Notes: generated from the sequence alone by a model not told the origin. Shown: positions 41,177 to 50,205, numbered from the stretch's first letter. The stretch: 64,000 bases of DNA from Frigoribacterium sp. PhB160 (GCF_003751785.1 NZ_RKIE01000001.1:62001-126000), one strand, 5' to 3'. Made by a program: numbers and translations.

Positions 41177-42340
41177 CTACGCCAGCTCGGCGAACAGCGC
41201 GGTCACGAACTCGGTCCGCTCGACCATGCCGTCGAGGCTGATCCACTCGTGGCGGGCGTGGGCCCCGCCGCCGACCCCGCCGACGCCGTCGAGCACGGCC
41301 GCGCCGAGCGCCGCGGCGAAGTTGCCGTCGCTCGCGCCGCCGACCGACACCTCGCGCAGCTCGAACCCGAGGTCGGAGGCGACCCGTGCCGCGCGCTCGT
41401 AGAGGGCGCCGGTCTGGGGGGAGCGTTCCATGACGGGACGGTTCCAGCCGCCCGTGACCTCGACCCGGGCGAGCGGGTCGTGCGCGGTGAGCGAGGCGAA
41501 GAGCCGCTCGACGCGGGCGGCCTCGTCGGCCGTCGTCACGCGGACGTCCACCATCGCGCGGGCGTGCCCCGCCCGCACGTTGGTGCGCGTGCCGCCCTGC
41601 ACGATCCCGACGTTGATCGAGGTGCCGGCGTCGATGTCGGCCTCGCCGTGCAGCTGCAGCACGAGCCGCGCCATCTCGTCGACGGCGCTCGCGCCGGCCC
41701 GCGGGTAGAGGCCGGCGTGCACCTCGACCCCGAAGGCCTGCACCTCGAAGATGCCGACGCCCTTGCGGGCGGTCTTGACGGCGCCCTCGGCGGCGGACTC
41801 GAAGACGAGCACCGCGCCTCCACGGCCGACCTCCTCCTCGATGGAGGGGCGGGACGCGATGCTGCCGACCTCCTCGTCGCCGTTGAGCAGCAGACGGACG
41901 CCGGGCCGCGGCAGGCCCAGCGCGTCCGAGACGGCGAGGGCGTGCCCCAGCTGCACCAGCCCCGACTTCATGTCGAAGACGCCGGGGCCCGTCATGCGGT
42001 CGCCCTCGATCGTGACCGGCCACTCGGCGAGCGTGCCCTCGGCCCAGACGGTGTCGTAGTGGCAGAGCGCGGTGACCCACTCGGCCGAGCCCGTCGGCGA
42101 GGGGAAGTCGAGCGCCACGGTGTCGCCGTAGCCCTCGACGACCCGCACGCGACGGTCGGCGGCGGGGCCCGCGGTGCGCCCCAGGAACGCCTCGATCCAC
42201 GCCAGCCCGACCTCGAGCAGGTCGACGTCGTCGGACGGCGTCTCGAGCGAGGCGTACGTCACGAGGTCGTCGACCATGGCGTCGCGTCGGGCCTCGACGG
42301 CGGTCCGCATCGCGGCGCGGTCGGTGGGGGAGAGGGTCAC
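41177..42340 (-). CDS. M20-family metallopeptidase (carboxypeptidase G2-like)
   Basis: 387 residues. Metal ligands in order: CHYDTVW (His-x-Asp), GVFDMKSG (bridging Asp), NGDEEVGS (catalytic Glu pair), then a dimerisation domain (about 190-300) and GGASDGNFAAALG...ARHEWIS near the end (final His). It removes C-terminal or amide-linked residues from small substrates. Convergent with the amide-uptake genes. GTG start with GGAG five bases upstream. Confidence 0.88.
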   Translation of the reverse strand: MTLSPTDRAAMRTAVEARRDAMVDDLVTYASLETPSDDVDLLEVGLAWIEAFLGRTAGPAADRRVRVVEGYGDTVALDFPSPTGSAEWVTALCHYDTVWAEGTLAEWPVTIEGDRMTGPGVFDMKSGLVQLGHALAVSDALGLPRPGVRLLLNGDEEVGSIASRPSIEEEVGRGGAVLVFESAAEGAVKTARKGVGIFEVQAFGVEVHAGLYPRAGASAVDEMARLVLQLHGEADIDAGTSINVGIVQGGTRTNVRAGHARAMVDVRVTTADEAARVERLFASLTAHDPLARVEVTGGWNRPVMERSPQTGALYERAARVASDLGFELREVSVGGASDGNFAAALGAAVLDGVGGVGGGAHARHEWISLDGMVERTEFVTALFAELA

Positions 42341-42463
42341 GGGGGCTCCGTCGGTGGGCGTTCTGCGGTCCCGACCATCGTGCACCCTCCACGCGACGGG
42401 CGCGGGCGCGGCGGGCGGGCGCGACGGGGCGGGCTCGGGCCCCGGGGAGGGCGCGGCGATGTC

Positions 42464-42486
42464 GGGGGGGGGGGCGTCGATACAGT
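42464..42486 (+). promoter_or_regulatory. sbcDC promoter with an 11-G tract in the spacer
   Basis: Eleven consecutive G (42464-42474), six bases, then TACAGT (42481-42486) as -10; GAGAGGGG ribosome site and GTG 42522 follow. The G run lies between the -10 and where the -35 must be, so slippage would change spacing. The rest of 42341-42521 is GC-rich with no gene. Confidence 0.6.
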
Positions 42487-42521
42487 GACGACGACCACCG
42501 AGCCGTGACGAGAGGGGCCCC

Positions 42522-43757
42522 GTGCGCATCCTGCACACCAGCGACTGGCACCTGGGGCGCACCCTGCACGGCGTCGACCTGCTCGAGCACCAGTCCGCGT
42601 TCGTCGACCACCTCGTCGAGCTCGTCGTCGAGCGATCGGCCGACGTGGTCGTGGTGGCGGGCGACGTGTACGACCGGGCCGTCCCCTCGGTGCCGAGCGT
42701 GCGCCTCCTCGGCCAGGCGCTGCGGCGGCTGAGCGAGCACGCGGTCGTCGTCGTCACGCCGGGCAACCACGACTCGGCGGTGCGGCTCGGCTTCGCGGCC
42801 GAGCTGATGCGACCGGGGCTGCACGTGCTCGCCTCGGTCGAGCGCCTCGCCGAGCCCGTCGTCGTGCACGACGAGCACGGACCGGTCGCCTTCTACGGGC
42901 TGCCCTACCTCGACCCCGACACCGCGCGGCACACGCTGGCCGAGCCCTCGGCTGCCGCGGGGCCCACCGACCCCTCCGCGGAGGAGGCGCGGGTCGGCCC
43001 CGACGCCCCGCCGCCGGTCCCCGAGCCGCTCGCGCGGTCGCACGAGGCCGTCGTCTCGGCCGCGCTCCGGCGCGTGCGGGGCGACCTGGCGGCGAGGCCC
43101 GGCACGCGCTCGGTCGTCGTCGCCCACGCCTTCGTCTCGGGCGGGGCCGTCAGCGACAGCGAGCGCGACATCCGCGTCGGCGGCGTCGACTCGGTGCCGA
43201 GCGGGGTGTTCGCCGGCGTCGACTACGTCGCCCTCGGCCACCTGCACGGCGCCCAGCGCGTCGGCCCGGCCCGCGACGTGCGCCCGGTGCTGCGCTACTC
43301 GGGGTCGCCGCTGGCCTTCTCGTTCGGCGAGGTCGGGCACGTGAAGTCGACGGCGCTCGTCGACCTCGCGGCCGACGGGTCGGTCGAGGTCGAGCTGGTG
43401 CCGACGCCCGTGCCGCGGCGCCTGGCCGAGGTGACCGACACGCTCGGGCACCTGCTCGACGGGCGTCACGACCACCTCGCCGACGCCTGGCTGCGCGTCA
43501 GCGTGACCGACCCGGTGCATCCCGACCGCCTGTACGCCCGGGTCACGGAGCGCTTCCCCCACGCGCTCGTCGTGTTGCACACCCCGGTCGGCGCCGTCGA
43601 CCAGCCCCGGCTGCGGGTCGTCACGGCCGAGACCGACCCGGTCGAGGTCGCCGCCGACTTCGTCGCGTTCGCCTCGGGCGGGCCGGCCAGCGAGCCCGAG
43701 CTCGCCGCGCTGCGCCACGCGTACGAGCAGGCCCGGGCGAGCGAGGCCAGCGCGTGA
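42522..43757 (+). CDS. sbcD: Exonuclease subunit SbcD (Mre11-type)
   Basis: 411 residues. Phosphoesterase motifs in order: HTSDWHLG, GDVYDR, TPGNHDS, VVVAHAF, GHLHGAQ, all with the expected metal ligands. Mn-dependent nuclease that, with SbcC, opens hairpins and trims DNA ends. The middle carries an insert (about 148-170) rich in Pro/Ala/Glu, including one dispersed-motif copy. GTG start; stop overlaps sbcC GTG by four bases. Confidence 0.96.
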   Translation: MRILHTSDWHLGRTLHGVDLLEHQSAFVDHLVELVVERSADVVVVAGDVYDRAVPSVPSVRLLGQALRRLSEHAVVVVTPGNHDSAVRLGFAAELMRPGLHVLASVERLAEPVVVHDEHGPVAFYGLPYLDPDTARHTLAEPSAAAGPTDPSAEEARVGPDAPPPVPEPLARSHEAVVSAALRRVRGDLAARPGTRSVVVAHAFVSGGAVSDSERDIRVGGVDSVPSGVFAGVDYVALGHLHGAQRVGPARDVRPVLRYSGSPLAFSFGEVGHVKSTALVDLAADGSVEVELVPTPVPRRLAEVTDTLGHLLDGRHDHLADAWLRVSVTDPVHPDRLYARVTERFPHALVVLHTPVGAVDQPRLRVVTAETDPVEVAADFVAFASGGPASEPELAALRHAYEQARASEASA

Positions 43758-46700
43758 TCCTGCATCGCCTCACCCTCTGCGCGGTCGGTCCGTACGCCGG
43801 CGAGCACACCGTCGACTTCGCGGCGCTCGGGGCCTCGGGCATCTTCCTGCTCGAGGGCCCGACCGGCGCCGGCAAGTCGACCGTCATCGACGCGATCGTC
43901 TTCGCGCTCTACGGCGGGCTCGCGGGCGAGGGCGCGAGCATCGACCGCCTGCGCAGCCACCACGCGCCGCCCGGGGTCGAGCCGTTCGTCGAGCTCGTCT
44001 TCGAGACGGCGGCGGGCGTGCACCGCGTCCGGCGGACGCCGAAGTGGCAGCGCCCCAAGTCGCGCGGCACGGGCACGACGACCGCCAACGCGACGGCCTC
44101 GCTGAGCCGCCTGACGTCGCCCGACGCCGTCGGGGGCGAGCCGGTGTCGACCAGCACGCAAGAGGTCGGGGGCGAGATCGCCCGCATCCTCGGCCTGACA
44201 CGGCAGCAGTTCGTGCAGACCGTGGTGCTCCCGCAGGGCGAGTTCGCGGCCTTCCTCCGCTCCACCGGCGAGCAGCGCCGACTCATGCTGCAGTCGCTCT
44301 TCGGCACCGAGATCTACGAGCAGACCACCGCGCAGCTCGTCGAGGGGCGGCGGGCGGCGCACGCGGCGGTCTCCGCGGCCGACCGCGCCGTCGAGCTCGG
44401 GGTCGCCCGGCTGCGCGAGGCCGTCGGGGTCGGCGGCGACGAAGCGAGCGCCGACGGGCCGGCCGTCGACGGGTCCGCCGCCGACGGGCTGGCCTCCGAC
44501 GACGTCGCCGTCGACGTCGGCGAGCAGGCGCTCGTCGCCGAGCCGGCTCGGCCGACCGTCGGCGAGGCCTTCGAGCAGGCCGTCGGACTCGGCGGCGCCG
44601 CCACGATCGACGGTGAGGCCCTCGACGCCGTCCTCGGCCGACTGATGCACCACGCCGACGTCGAGGCCGCCCGCCGCGACACCGCCCGCGCGGCCCGCGA
44701 CGAGGCCGCGACCCACCACGACGAGCAGGTGCGACGGCGCGCGGCCCTCGATCGTCGCTCCGAGCTGCTCGAGCGTGCGCGGCGGCTGGCCGAGGCCGAG
44801 CCCGACGTCGAGGAGGCGCGGCTCCGCCTCGACGCGGCCGGTCGCGCCGACGGCGTGGTCGGCTCCGCCCGCGGGGCCCGAGAGTCCGAGGCGGCCCTCG
44901 AGCGCGCCGGGGAGCGCCTGGCCGACGCACGGGCGACCGCGGAGGAGCACGGCGCGACCGACGGCGCAGGACCAGCCGCAGCCGTAGCCGACCTCAGGGA
45001 CGCCGCCACCGACACCGACACCGACGCCGACACCGACACCGACGCCGACGCGGCGCACGCGTCCCTCTCCACCGCCCTGGGGCTGCTCGTCGCGCGACGA
45101 GACGCGCTCCGGGCCGACCTCGTCGGGCTCGGCACCGTCGCCGCGCTCGAGCGGGAGCTGCCCCGGCGGCGCCGCGCCCTCGAGGTGGCCGAGGCCGACC
45201 TCGTGCGCCTCGACGACCGGCTCGCCGAGACGACGGCCGACCTCGTGCAGCGTCCCGGGCGCCGTGCCGAGCTCGACGCGGCCCGCGCGGCGGTCGCCGC
45301 CGCGGCCTCCGCCGTCCCCGTGGCGGAGGCCGCCCTCACGGACGCCCGCCGCACCCTGGCCGCGGTCGACCTCCTCGACGGGCACCGGAGCGAGGCCGAC
45401 CGCCTCGCCGACCTGCTCGTCACGGCGACCGAGCGGGCCCTCGCCGCCGTCGAGACCGAGTCCGCCCTCCGCCGACGCCAGATCGCGGGCATGGCCGGTC
45501 AGCTCGCCGCGGCCCTCGTCGACGACGAGCCGTGTCCGGTCTGCGGCTCGGTCGACCACCCCGCTCCCGCCTCGCTCACCGACGACCACCCGTCCGACGA
45601 CGACGTCGAGGAGGCCGCCGGTGCGACGCGGTCGGCGCAGGGAGCCCAGGCCGACGCCTCCGCGGCCTGGCGGACGGCGACGACCCGTCGAGACGACGCG
45701 CTCCTCGGGCTCGGCGACGTCGACCGCGAGACCGCACAGGCCGCCGTCGAGCGGGCGACGAGCGACCTCGAGGCCGCCCGCGCGGCCGTCGCGGCGGAGG
45801 CCGCGGCCGTCGCGACGCTCCGCGACTTCGACGCCGAGACCGAGGCCGTCCGCGGCCGGCTCGACGCCGAGCGACTCGAACGGGCGACGCGGCGGGAACG
45901 ACTCGACGGCGACCGCCGTCAGCTCGACGACGACGCGACCGTCGTCGCCGGGGCGCTCGAGGCCGGCGCCGCCTCGGCCTCCGTCGCCGACCGGGTCGCG
46001 GCCGTCACCCGGCGCGCCGACGCCCTCGACGTCCTGGTCGAGGCGACGCGTGCCCACGACGCGGCGCGCGACCGCCGCGACGAGCGGCGCCGCGAGCTCG
46101 CCGACGCCCTCGAGAGGTCGGGCTTCCCCGACGCCGGGGCGGCCGCGGCCGCCGCGCTCGAGCCGGGCGAGCGCTCCGCGCTCCGGGCCCGCGTCTCCGC
46201 CCACGACGTCGAGGCCGCCGTCGTCACCTCCGGGCTGCTCGAGCCGACCGTCGCGGCCCTGACCGGCGACGAGCCCGTCGACGTCGCCGCCGCCCGCGCC
46301 CGCCTCGACGAGGCCGAGGCGCAGCTGGCGGAGCGCACCGACGACGCGGCCCGGGCCCGCGACCGGGCCACGCGGTCGGGCGAGGCCCTCGCGGCGCTGC
46401 GGCGAGCGGAGGCCGCCGGGGCCGAGGTGGCCGAGGAGGCGCGGGCGGTGGTGCGGATGGCCGACCTGGCCAGCGCCTCCTCGTCGGTGAACCCGACCGG
46501 CGTCACGCTCGGCACCTACGTGCTGCTGCGCCGCTTCGCCGACGTGGTGGCCGCCGCGAACGTGCGGCTCGCCGTCATGTCGAGCGGCCGGTACGCGCTC
46601 GAGTCGTCCGACGAGCGCGAGCAGGGGTCGCGCTCGCGCAAGACGGGGCTCGCCCTGGCGATCCGCGACCGGACGACCGACAGCACCCGCGACCCCGCGA

Positions 46701-47002
46701 GCTTCTCGGGCGGCGAGACGTTCTACGCCTCGCTCAGCCTCGCGCTCGGCCTCGCCGACGTCGTGCAGGCCGAGGCCGGCGGGCTCGAGCTCGGCACCCT
46801 CTTCGTCGACGAGGGGTTCGGCTCGCTCGACCCCGAGACGCTCGACGCCGTCATGACCGAGCTCGGGCGGCTGTCCGACTCAGGCCGGGTCATCGGCATC
46901 GTGAGCCACGTCGACGAGCTCAAGCAGCGCATCGCCGACCGCCTCGAGGTGCGCCGGCTGCCCGACGGGTCGTCGACGCTCCGGTCGACGGTCGGCCCGT
47001 GA
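43754..47002 (+). CDS. sbcC: Exonuclease subunit SbcC (Rad50-type)
   Basis: 1082 residues. N-terminal ATPase half with GPTGAGKST (about 35), Q-loop QTVVLPQGEFAAFLRS, long Ala/Arg/Glu coiled coils, zinc hook CPVC at about 594, second coil, and C-terminal half with FSGGETF (signature, about 983) and LFVDEGFGSLD (Walker B, about 1016). The first coil contains an Asp-Thr-Asp-Ala run (about nucleotides 45010-45055) that should interrupt it. Partner of SbcD. GTG start via GTGA overlap. Confidence 0.95.
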   Translation: MILHRLTLCAVGPYAGEHTVDFAALGASGIFLLEGPTGAGKSTVIDAIVFALYGGLAGEGASIDRLRSHHAPPGVEPFVELVFETAAGVHRVRRTPKWQRPKSRGTGTTTANATASLSRLTSPDAVGGEPVSTSTQEVGGEIARILGLTRQQFVQTVVLPQGEFAAFLRSTGEQRRLMLQSLFGTEIYEQTTAQLVEGRRAAHAAVSAADRAVELGVARLREAVGVGGDEASADGPAVDGSAADGLASDDVAVDVGEQALVAEPARPTVGEAFEQAVGLGGAATIDGEALDAVLGRLMHHADVEAARRDTARAARDEAATHHDEQVRRRAALDRRSELLERARRLAEAEPDVEEARLRLDAAGRADGVVGSARGARESEAALERAGERLADARATAEEHGATDGAGPAAAVADLRDAATDTDTDADTDTDADAAHASLSTALGLLVARRDALRADLVGLGTVAALERELPRRRRALEVAEADLVRLDDRLAETTADLVQRPGRRAELDAARAAVAAAASAVPVAEAALTDARRTLAAVDLLDGHRSEADRLADLLVTATERALAAVETESALRRRQIAGMAGQLAAALVDDEPCPVCGSVDHPAPASLTDDHPSDDDVEEAAGATRSAQGAQADASAAWRTATTRRDDALLGLGDVDRETAQAAVERATSDLEAARAAVAAEAAAVATLRDFDAETEAVRGRLDAERLERATRRERLDGDRRQLDDDATVVAGALEAGAASASVADRVAAVTRRADALDVLVEATRAHDAARDRRDERRRELADALERSGFPDAGAAAAAALEPGERSALRARVSAHDVEAAVVTSGLLEPTVAALTGDEPVDVAAARARLDEAEAQLAERTDDAARARDRATRSGEALAALRRAEAAGAEVAEEARAVVRMADLASASSSVNPTGVTLGTYVLLRRFADVVAAANVRLAVMSSGRYALESSDEREQGSRSRKTGLALAIRDRTTDSTRDPASFSGGETFYASLSLALGLADVVQAEAGGLELGTLFVDEGFGSLDPETLDAVMTELGRLSDSGRVIGIVSHVDELKQRIADRLEVRRLPDGSSTLRSTVGP

Positions 47003-47009
47003 CGCCGAC

Positions 47010-47066
47010 CCCGAGCCCTCGGCCCGTGACCCCGAGCCCGAGCCCTCGGCCCGTGACCCCGAGCCC
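47010..47066. repeat. Short direct repeats after sbcC
   Basis: Two full copies and a partial third of CCCGAG...CCCTCGGCCCGTGAC (47010-47030, 47031-47057, 47058 on); each can fold as CCGAG/CTCGG. Confidence 0.7.
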
Positions 47067-47080
47067 CGACACGCAGGCGG

Positions 47081-47128
47081 CGGGCCGTGCGTCCCGTCCC
47101 GGCCGGTGCCGAGGGGACGCACGGCCCG
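47081..47128. terminator. 15-bp perfect hairpin between convergent sbcC and DUF6458 genes
   Basis: CGGGCCGTGCGTCCC (47081-47095) and GGGACGCACGGCCCG (47114-47128). Works in both directions. Confidence 0.85.
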
Positions 47129-47153
47129 CCGGGGGTCGTGCGGGTGGCGCGGG

Positions 47154-47414
47154 TCAGACGACCGGGCCGCCGCCGTCCGTGGTCGAGCGGCGCGTGACCT
47201 GCTCGCCGCTCGTGGGGTCGACGGCCGTGCGGGAGGTCGAGGTGACCTGACGACGACGCGTGAGGAAGACGATGCCGAGCAGCGTCACGACGACGCCCGC
47301 ACCGATGAGGATGTAGCCGATCAGCTGGATGTCGATCCCTGCGACCTGGAAGTCGAGAGCGAACGCGAGGATCGCGCCGATCACGATCAAGGCGATGCCG
47401 CCGCCGATGCTCAT
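47154..47414 (-). CDS. DUF6458-family small membrane protein
   Basis: 86 residues: two helices (about 4-22 and 29-51) with IGGGIALIVIGAILAFAL and LIGYILIGAGVV, then a basic-polar tail RRRQVTSTSRTAVDP. This is the widespread actinobacterial two-helix family of unknown function. AAGGAG ribosome site seven bases before ATG 47414. Confidence 0.85.
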   Translation of the reverse strand: MSIGGGIALIVIGAILAFALDFQVAGIDIQLIGYILIGAGVVVTLLGIVFLTRRRQVTSTSRTAVDPTSGEQVTRRSTTDGGGPVV

Positions 47415-47588
47415 GTGGTCTCCTTGGGTAGCCGACGACGGGTCTCGTCGGGTGCCTCACCGTACCGACCCCGCGCCTCCCCGGTTACGTGACCCACCCG
47501 GTCTGGGGGTCGAGGGTCGCTGCGGTCGGCAGCTCGTGCCCGTCACCGCGTGCCGCGAAGTCAAGGGGGCTGACGACGCGCGCGACCT

Positions 47589-47599
47589 GAGGTAACCTC
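47589..47599. promoter_or_regulatory. 11-bp palindrome GAGGT-A-ACCTC
   Basis: Contains TAACCT on plus and TTACCTC on minus, so it could be a -10 for the adjoining structured element or for the DUF6458 gene, or an operator. Confidence 0.35.
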
Positions 47600-47605
47600 G
47601 TCACA

Positions 47606-47693
47606 CCCCGGCCGGTGCCGCCCCTGTGACTCCTTTCAGAGCGACGACCGTCGTTCGATTCCCGGTGGTGGAGAACAGGCGGCACCGCCGGGG
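47606..47693. ncRNA. Structured intergenic element, possible small RNA or aroD 3' structure
   Basis: CCCCGGC-GGTGCCGCC-TGT at the 5' side (47606-47627) pairs with ACAGGCGGCACCGCCGGGG (47675-47693), leaving three bulged bases: a stem of about 19 pairs. The 47-base interior holds CGAC-GACC-GTCG (47642-47653) and a TTCGATTCCCGG string. It begins ten bases beyond the aroD stop on the minus strand, so it may be part of that transcript's end. On the plus strand TAACCT (47593-47598) could start a small RNA. Neither strand gives a known tRNA, tmRNA or SRP RNA. Confidence 0.35.
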
Positions 47694-47702
47694 ACCCTCG
47701 CC

Positions 47703-48518
47703 TCAGCCGAGCGTGCCGCCGAGAGCCCGCAGCGCCGCCCGCAGCGATCGAGCGTCGACCTGGCCCGGCGCGCTCGCCTCGCCCGCGGCGCCGAACGTCA
47801 TCGCCGACCCGACCGTGTCGCCGGCCAGCCGCGACACCGCGCCGAGCGCGCCCATCGACATGGTGACGGCCGGCACGAGCCCCGGTCCGCGGCGGAACTC
47901 CTCGGTCGCGGCGAGCAGCGTGAGCACATCGGCCGGCTCCCGGGGCATCGCCGCGAGCTTGACCACGTCGGCGCCGTGCTCCTGCTGCTCGACGAGGCGC
48001 GAGACGATCTCGGCCCGATCGGGCGTCGCCGTGAAGTCGTGCGACGACAGGAGCACGACGATCCCGGCCGCATGGGCGGCGTCGACGACCCGCTCCAGCA
48101 CGTCGGGCTGCGTGTACATCTCGACGTCGACGACGTCGGGCCGGGTCGCGGCGTCGAGCCCGATGAGCCGCTCGAGCAGGCGGCCGTAGGCGTCGGGCGT
48201 GATGTCGCGCGCCCCGCCCTCCTGCTTCGTGCGGAACGTCGCGATCACCGGCACCTCGTCCGGCAGCGCCGCGCGCACGACGCCGACGGCCTCGGCGACG
48301 CGGTCGAGGTCGTCGACGGCCGTGAGGTGGTCGAGCCGGAGCTCGACGACGTCGACGGCGTCACGCCACGGCCCGGCCGCGTCGGCCAGCTCGGCCGCGC
48401 GGCCCGCGAGGGCGTCGGCGGTCGCGGCGACGAGCGGCACGCAGATCGCGGGCGTCCCGTCGCCGAGCGTGATCGACCGCAGGGTCACGGGCCGGGGCAC
48501 GGGCCGCACGTCAGCCAC
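47703..48518 (-). CDS. aroD: Type I 3-dehydroquinate dehydratase
   Basis: 271 residues. Shikimate pathway step: 3-dehydroquinate to 3-dehydroshikimate through a Schiff base. VVELRLDHL, PVIATFRTKQEGG, VVDVEMY, SSHDF (catalytic His) and GADVVKLAAMP (Schiff-base Lys) are all in place. Type I enzymes are less common than type II in actinobacteria. GTG start overlaps the aroE stop by eight bases (GTGGCTGA), so the two consecutive pathway enzymes are translationally coupled. Confidence 0.93.
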   Translation of the reverse strand: MADVRPVPRPVTLRSITLGDGTPAICVPLVAATADALAGRAAELADAAGPWRDAVDVVELRLDHLTAVDDLDRVAEAVGVVRAALPDEVPVIATFRTKQEGGARDITPDAYGRLLERLIGLDAATRPDVVDVEMYTQPDVLERVVDAAHAAGIVVLLSSHDFTATPDRAEIVSRLVEQQEHGADVVKLAAMPREPADVLTLLAATEEFRRGPGLVPAVTMSMGALGAVSRLAGDTVGSAMTFGAAGEASAPGQVDARSLRAALRALGGTLG

Positions 48519-49410
48519 CCACCGACGAGGAGGCGCGGCTCGGCTGCGCAGGCAGCCCGACCGAGCGTCGCATCGCGTCCCGCACCGCGTCCTCGTCGGG
48601 CAGCGCCGTGTCGGGCCGCACCGCGCCGGCCGAGCGCGCGTCGCCCGCCACGAACAGCCGCACCTGCCCGATCGCCTGCTCGACGAGCATGTCGAGCCCG
48701 CTCAGCACGATCCCGCCCTGCTCGGCCCAGCGGCTCGCGAGGCGCGTCGGCCACGGGTCGTAGGCGACGTCGAACAGCACGGAGGAGGCGCTGCGCGGCG
48801 CCAGGTGCAGGTCGTCGGCCGCGCCGCCGGGCAGGGTGCTGACGACGAAGTCGAGGGGCCCGAGCACGGCGAGCTCGGTGAGCGGCGCGACCGAGACGTC
48901 GGCGCCGAGCGACGCCGCGAGCGACGTGAGCTCGCCCGCCTTGCCCGGGGTGCGGAGATGCACCGAGAACGACCGTGCCCCGAGACGGTGCGCCGCGAGC
49001 ATCGCCGAGGCCGCCGTGGCGCCCCCGCCGAGGATCGTGGCGGCGGCGGGCCGGGCGTCGTGCCGTCGCTCGACCGAGCGGACGATGCCGTCGACGTCGG
49101 TGTTGTGCCCGTGCAGAGCGCCGTCGTCGCCGCGCACCACCGTGTTCGCGACGCCGAGGTCGGCGGCGAGCGGCGAGACGGTGTCGAGCAGCGGCAGCAC
49201 CTCGCGCTTCAGCGGCATGGTGAGGCTGAGCCCGAGCCACGACGCGTCGAGCCCGTCGACGAAGGCGGTCAGCCCGCCCGAGGCGACCTCGGCCCGGCCG
49301 TACTCCCAGTCGAGGCCGAGCACGTCGTAGGCCGCGGCGTGCAGCGTCGGCGACAGCGAGTGCCCGATCGGGGAGCCGAGCACGGCCAGTCGGCGGGGAG
49401 CTGCGGTCAC
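48511..49410 (-). CDS. aroE: Shikimate dehydrogenase
   Basis: 299 residues. LGSPIGHSLSPTLHAAAY binds shikimate, SLTMPLKREV carries the catalytic Lys, VANTVVR and HGHNTDVDG (Asn, Asp), and GGGATAASAMLA is the dinucleotide loop. The residue pattern after it does not clearly mark NADPH versus NADH. Pairs with aroD. Promoter TAGGGT at 49493-49488 on the minus strand; GTG start. Confidence 0.92.
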   Translation of the reverse strand: MTAAPRRLAVLGSPIGHSLSPTLHAAAYDVLGLDWEYGRAEVASGGLTAFVDGLDASWLGLSLTMPLKREVLPLLDTVSPLAADLGVANTVVRGDDGALHGHNTDVDGIVRSVERRHDARPAAATILGGGATAASAMLAAHRLGARSFSVHLRTPGKAGELTSLAASLGADVSVAPLTELAVLGPLDFVVSTLPGGAADDLHLAPRSASSVLFDVAYDPWPTRLASRWAEQGGIVLSGLDMLVEQAIGQVRLFVAGDARSAGAVRPDTALPDEDAVRDAMRRSVGLPAQPSRASSSVGG

Positions 49411-49487
49411 TCGGGCACCTCGGTGTCTCAGGTCGGGTCGGGGAGGGCCGCACGGCTCGACCGGGGCGGCGCGGCGGGGGACGACCC

Positions 49488-49493
49488 ACCCTA
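49488..49493 (-). promoter_or_regulatory. -10 box TAGGGT of aroE-aroD
   Basis: Minus-strand TAATAGGGT about 78 bases before GTG 49410; AT-rich for this sequence. Confidence 0.45.
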
Positions 49494-49577
49494 TTACCGG
49501 CGGCTCCGGGGCTCGACGGCACCGCGCCTCCTCGGGGGTGCTCGTCCCGGCCCCCGCCGGTCTGGCACGATCGGGCG

Positions 49578-50009
49578 ATGGAGATCCGTCCGTTCGAGCC
49601 CGCCGACACCGAGGCCGTCGTCGCCCTCTGGGAGGAGTGCGGCCTCACCCGACCCTGGAACGACCCCCGCGCCGACATCGCCCGCAAGCTGCTCGTGCAG
49701 CCCGAGCTCTTCCTGGTCGGCGTCGAGCCGGGCGACGGACGCGAGGAGGCGCTGGTCGCCACGGCCATGGCCGGTCACGAGGGCCACCGTGGCTGGCTCC
49801 ACTACGTCGCGGTGTCGCCGTCGCTCCGCGGTGCGGGCCGCGCGCGGAGCCTCGTGGCCGAGGTCGAGCGCCTGCTCACCGAGGCCGGCTGCCCGAAGCT
49901 GCAGCTCATGGTGCGGACCGGCAACGAGCCCGCCCTGGCCGCGTGGCGGCGCCTCGGGTACGAGCCGGCGGACGCCGTCGTGCTCGGGAAGCGGCTGATC
50001 GCCGACTGA
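49578..50009 (+). CDS. GNAT acetyltransferase (YpeA-like)
   Basis: 143 residues: full small GNAT. Acetyl-CoA loop is VSPSLRGAGRARSLV (V-x-x-x-x-R-G-x-G), preceded by LHYVAVSP and followed by LQLMVRTGNEPALAAWRRLGYE (ends: LQLMVR, RRLGYE), the usual motif B. Substrate unknown. Leaderless: CACGAT (49566-49571), six bases, ATG. Confidence 0.87.
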   Translation: MEIRPFEPADTEAVVALWEECGLTRPWNDPRADIARKLLVQPELFLVGVEPGDGREEALVATAMAGHEGHRGWLHYVAVSPSLRGAGRARSLVAEVERLLTEAGCPKLQLMVRTGNEPALAAWRRLGYEPADAVVLGKRLIAD

Positions 50010-50096
50010 ACGGCTGCTGGCCGGGGGCTGGTCGCCGCCTCGTCGACTCGGCGACGACCGTCGCGTTAACAACACGTGACGAACGGCACGAGGGGC

Positions 50097-50126
50097 TTGT
50101 CAGAGTTCACAGCGCTTGCTTAGGGT
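50097..50126 (+). promoter_or_regulatory. Promoter of the 5'-nucleotidase gene
   Basis: TTGTCA (50097-50102), 18-base spacer, TAGGGT (50121-50126). The spacer includes GTTCACAGCG, resembling one unit of an actinobacterial PHO box. That would suit a phosphate-scavenging enzyme, but only one unit is visible. Leader to ATG is about 75 bases. Confidence 0.5.
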
Positions 50127-50205
50127 CGTGTGGTCGGGCCCCCGTGCGGGGTACACCGCCGACATCGCCCCCGCACCAGCCGGCCCACCAGGAGAACCCC
50201 ACAGC

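Noticed and set aside
47651-47667. TTCGATTCCCGG string as a tRNA T-arm
   Set aside because: Flanking bases cannot form a 5-bp T-stem or acceptor stem on either strand; no anticodon arm.
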